Positions 63,867 to 64,000 of a stretch of 64,000 nt of DNA are shown in pieces. The notes under the pieces are model-generated. The model was not told the DNA's origin. It made no database searches and saw only the letters and a list, made by a program, of their open reading frames with translations. Position 1 is the first letter of the stretch. Each line of letters starts with the position of its first letter. Origin of the DNA: Globodera rostochiensis (Eukaryota; Nematoda; Chromadorea; Rhabditida; Heteroderidae); NCBI GenBank assembly GCA_018350325.1, contig JAEVLN010000016.1:1162693-1226692 (forward strand), given 5' to 3'. A program made the position numbers and the translations under genes.

Positions 63867-64000
63867 GCCCGGTCGAGACGAGATCTCGTCTCGAGGATCT
63901 TGAAAAATCTCGACGAGATTCTCGAGAAATCTCGACCTCGAGATCTCGCTCGAAGAAAGCTCGAGATTCTCGCTCTCGAGCCTCCTTTTGACCAAAAGTA
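63867..64000. mobile_element. Element with TAGAGCCCGG end and CGAGATCTCG repeats
   Basis: Begins TAGAGCCCGGTCGAGACGAG and is then almost entirely CTCGAGA / TCTCG palindromic units up to the window edge. Same end as 48,205. The right end is outside the window. Confidence 0.55.

Noticed and set aside
1..64000. CRISPR arrays, bacterial operons or phage modules
   Set aside because: Tandem repeats here have no unique spacers of constant length, and gene structure is clearly eukaryotic with introns.

Overview
The window looks like nuclear DNA of a nematode, probably a tylenchid plant parasite such as a cyst nematode (Globodera/Heterodera type). The evidence is AT-rich sequence with short introns bounded by GT and TTTTCAG/TTTTAG, a U1 snRNA and two dispersed 5S rRNA genes with nematode-like sequence, a nematode serpentine-receptor (Srt-like) fragment, a KIF21/KLP-12-type kinesin, and an expanded family of F-box-like genes that I recall from cyst nematodes (recall only, not searched). 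Most of the window is not genes. It is built of inverted repeats, satellites and small transposons, and the long open frames inside those repeats are not proteins.

Layout. 1-978 (minus): the 5' two exons of an unrecognised gene running off the left edge. 2,813-20,827: an 18-kb, almost gene-free giant palindrome made of purine/pyrimidine simple repeats and minisatellites. It has 6-bp direct flanking repeats, AG...CT ends and a paralogous empty site at about 44.46-44.94 kb. 22,082-24,469 (plus): a kinesin motor gene with a deletion and a frameshift. 25,151-26,005 (plus): a small divergent homeobox gene. 26.5-32.1 kb: hAT-like MITEs, a broken family copy, and two small cysteine-rich paralogues. 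32.66-41.87 kb: a nested inverted-repeat block around a 14/15/17-bp satellite. 42.3-64 kb: three complete-looking members (42.3-43.9, 48.9-50.5, 57.8-59.6 kb) and one edge member (63.2 kb) of the F-box-like family, all on the minus strand. Between them lie many family relics, an Srt receptor fragment, a 109-bp satellite, two 5S genes and U1.

The main integrating result is the structure of the family: exon 1 (MSDNPKK...), exon 2 (F-box-like), exon 3 (ends WLHTPRGDG...LKM), exon 4 (NNLTGERL...IGDG), and an unrecognised terminal micro-exon encoding MLDTNEGPSEPKKRKN. The stop codon that seems to end exon 4 is the start of a GTRAG donor, and the phase fits the micro-exon. A dispersed repeat scattered through the right half is this terminal exon plus its 3' flank. 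It marks family copies even where the rest of the gene is gone.

The second result is a set of short insertions with perfect 8-bp target duplications and Ac-like ends (CAGGG/TAGGGAT). The interior of each is an expansion of its own 5-10-bp motif.
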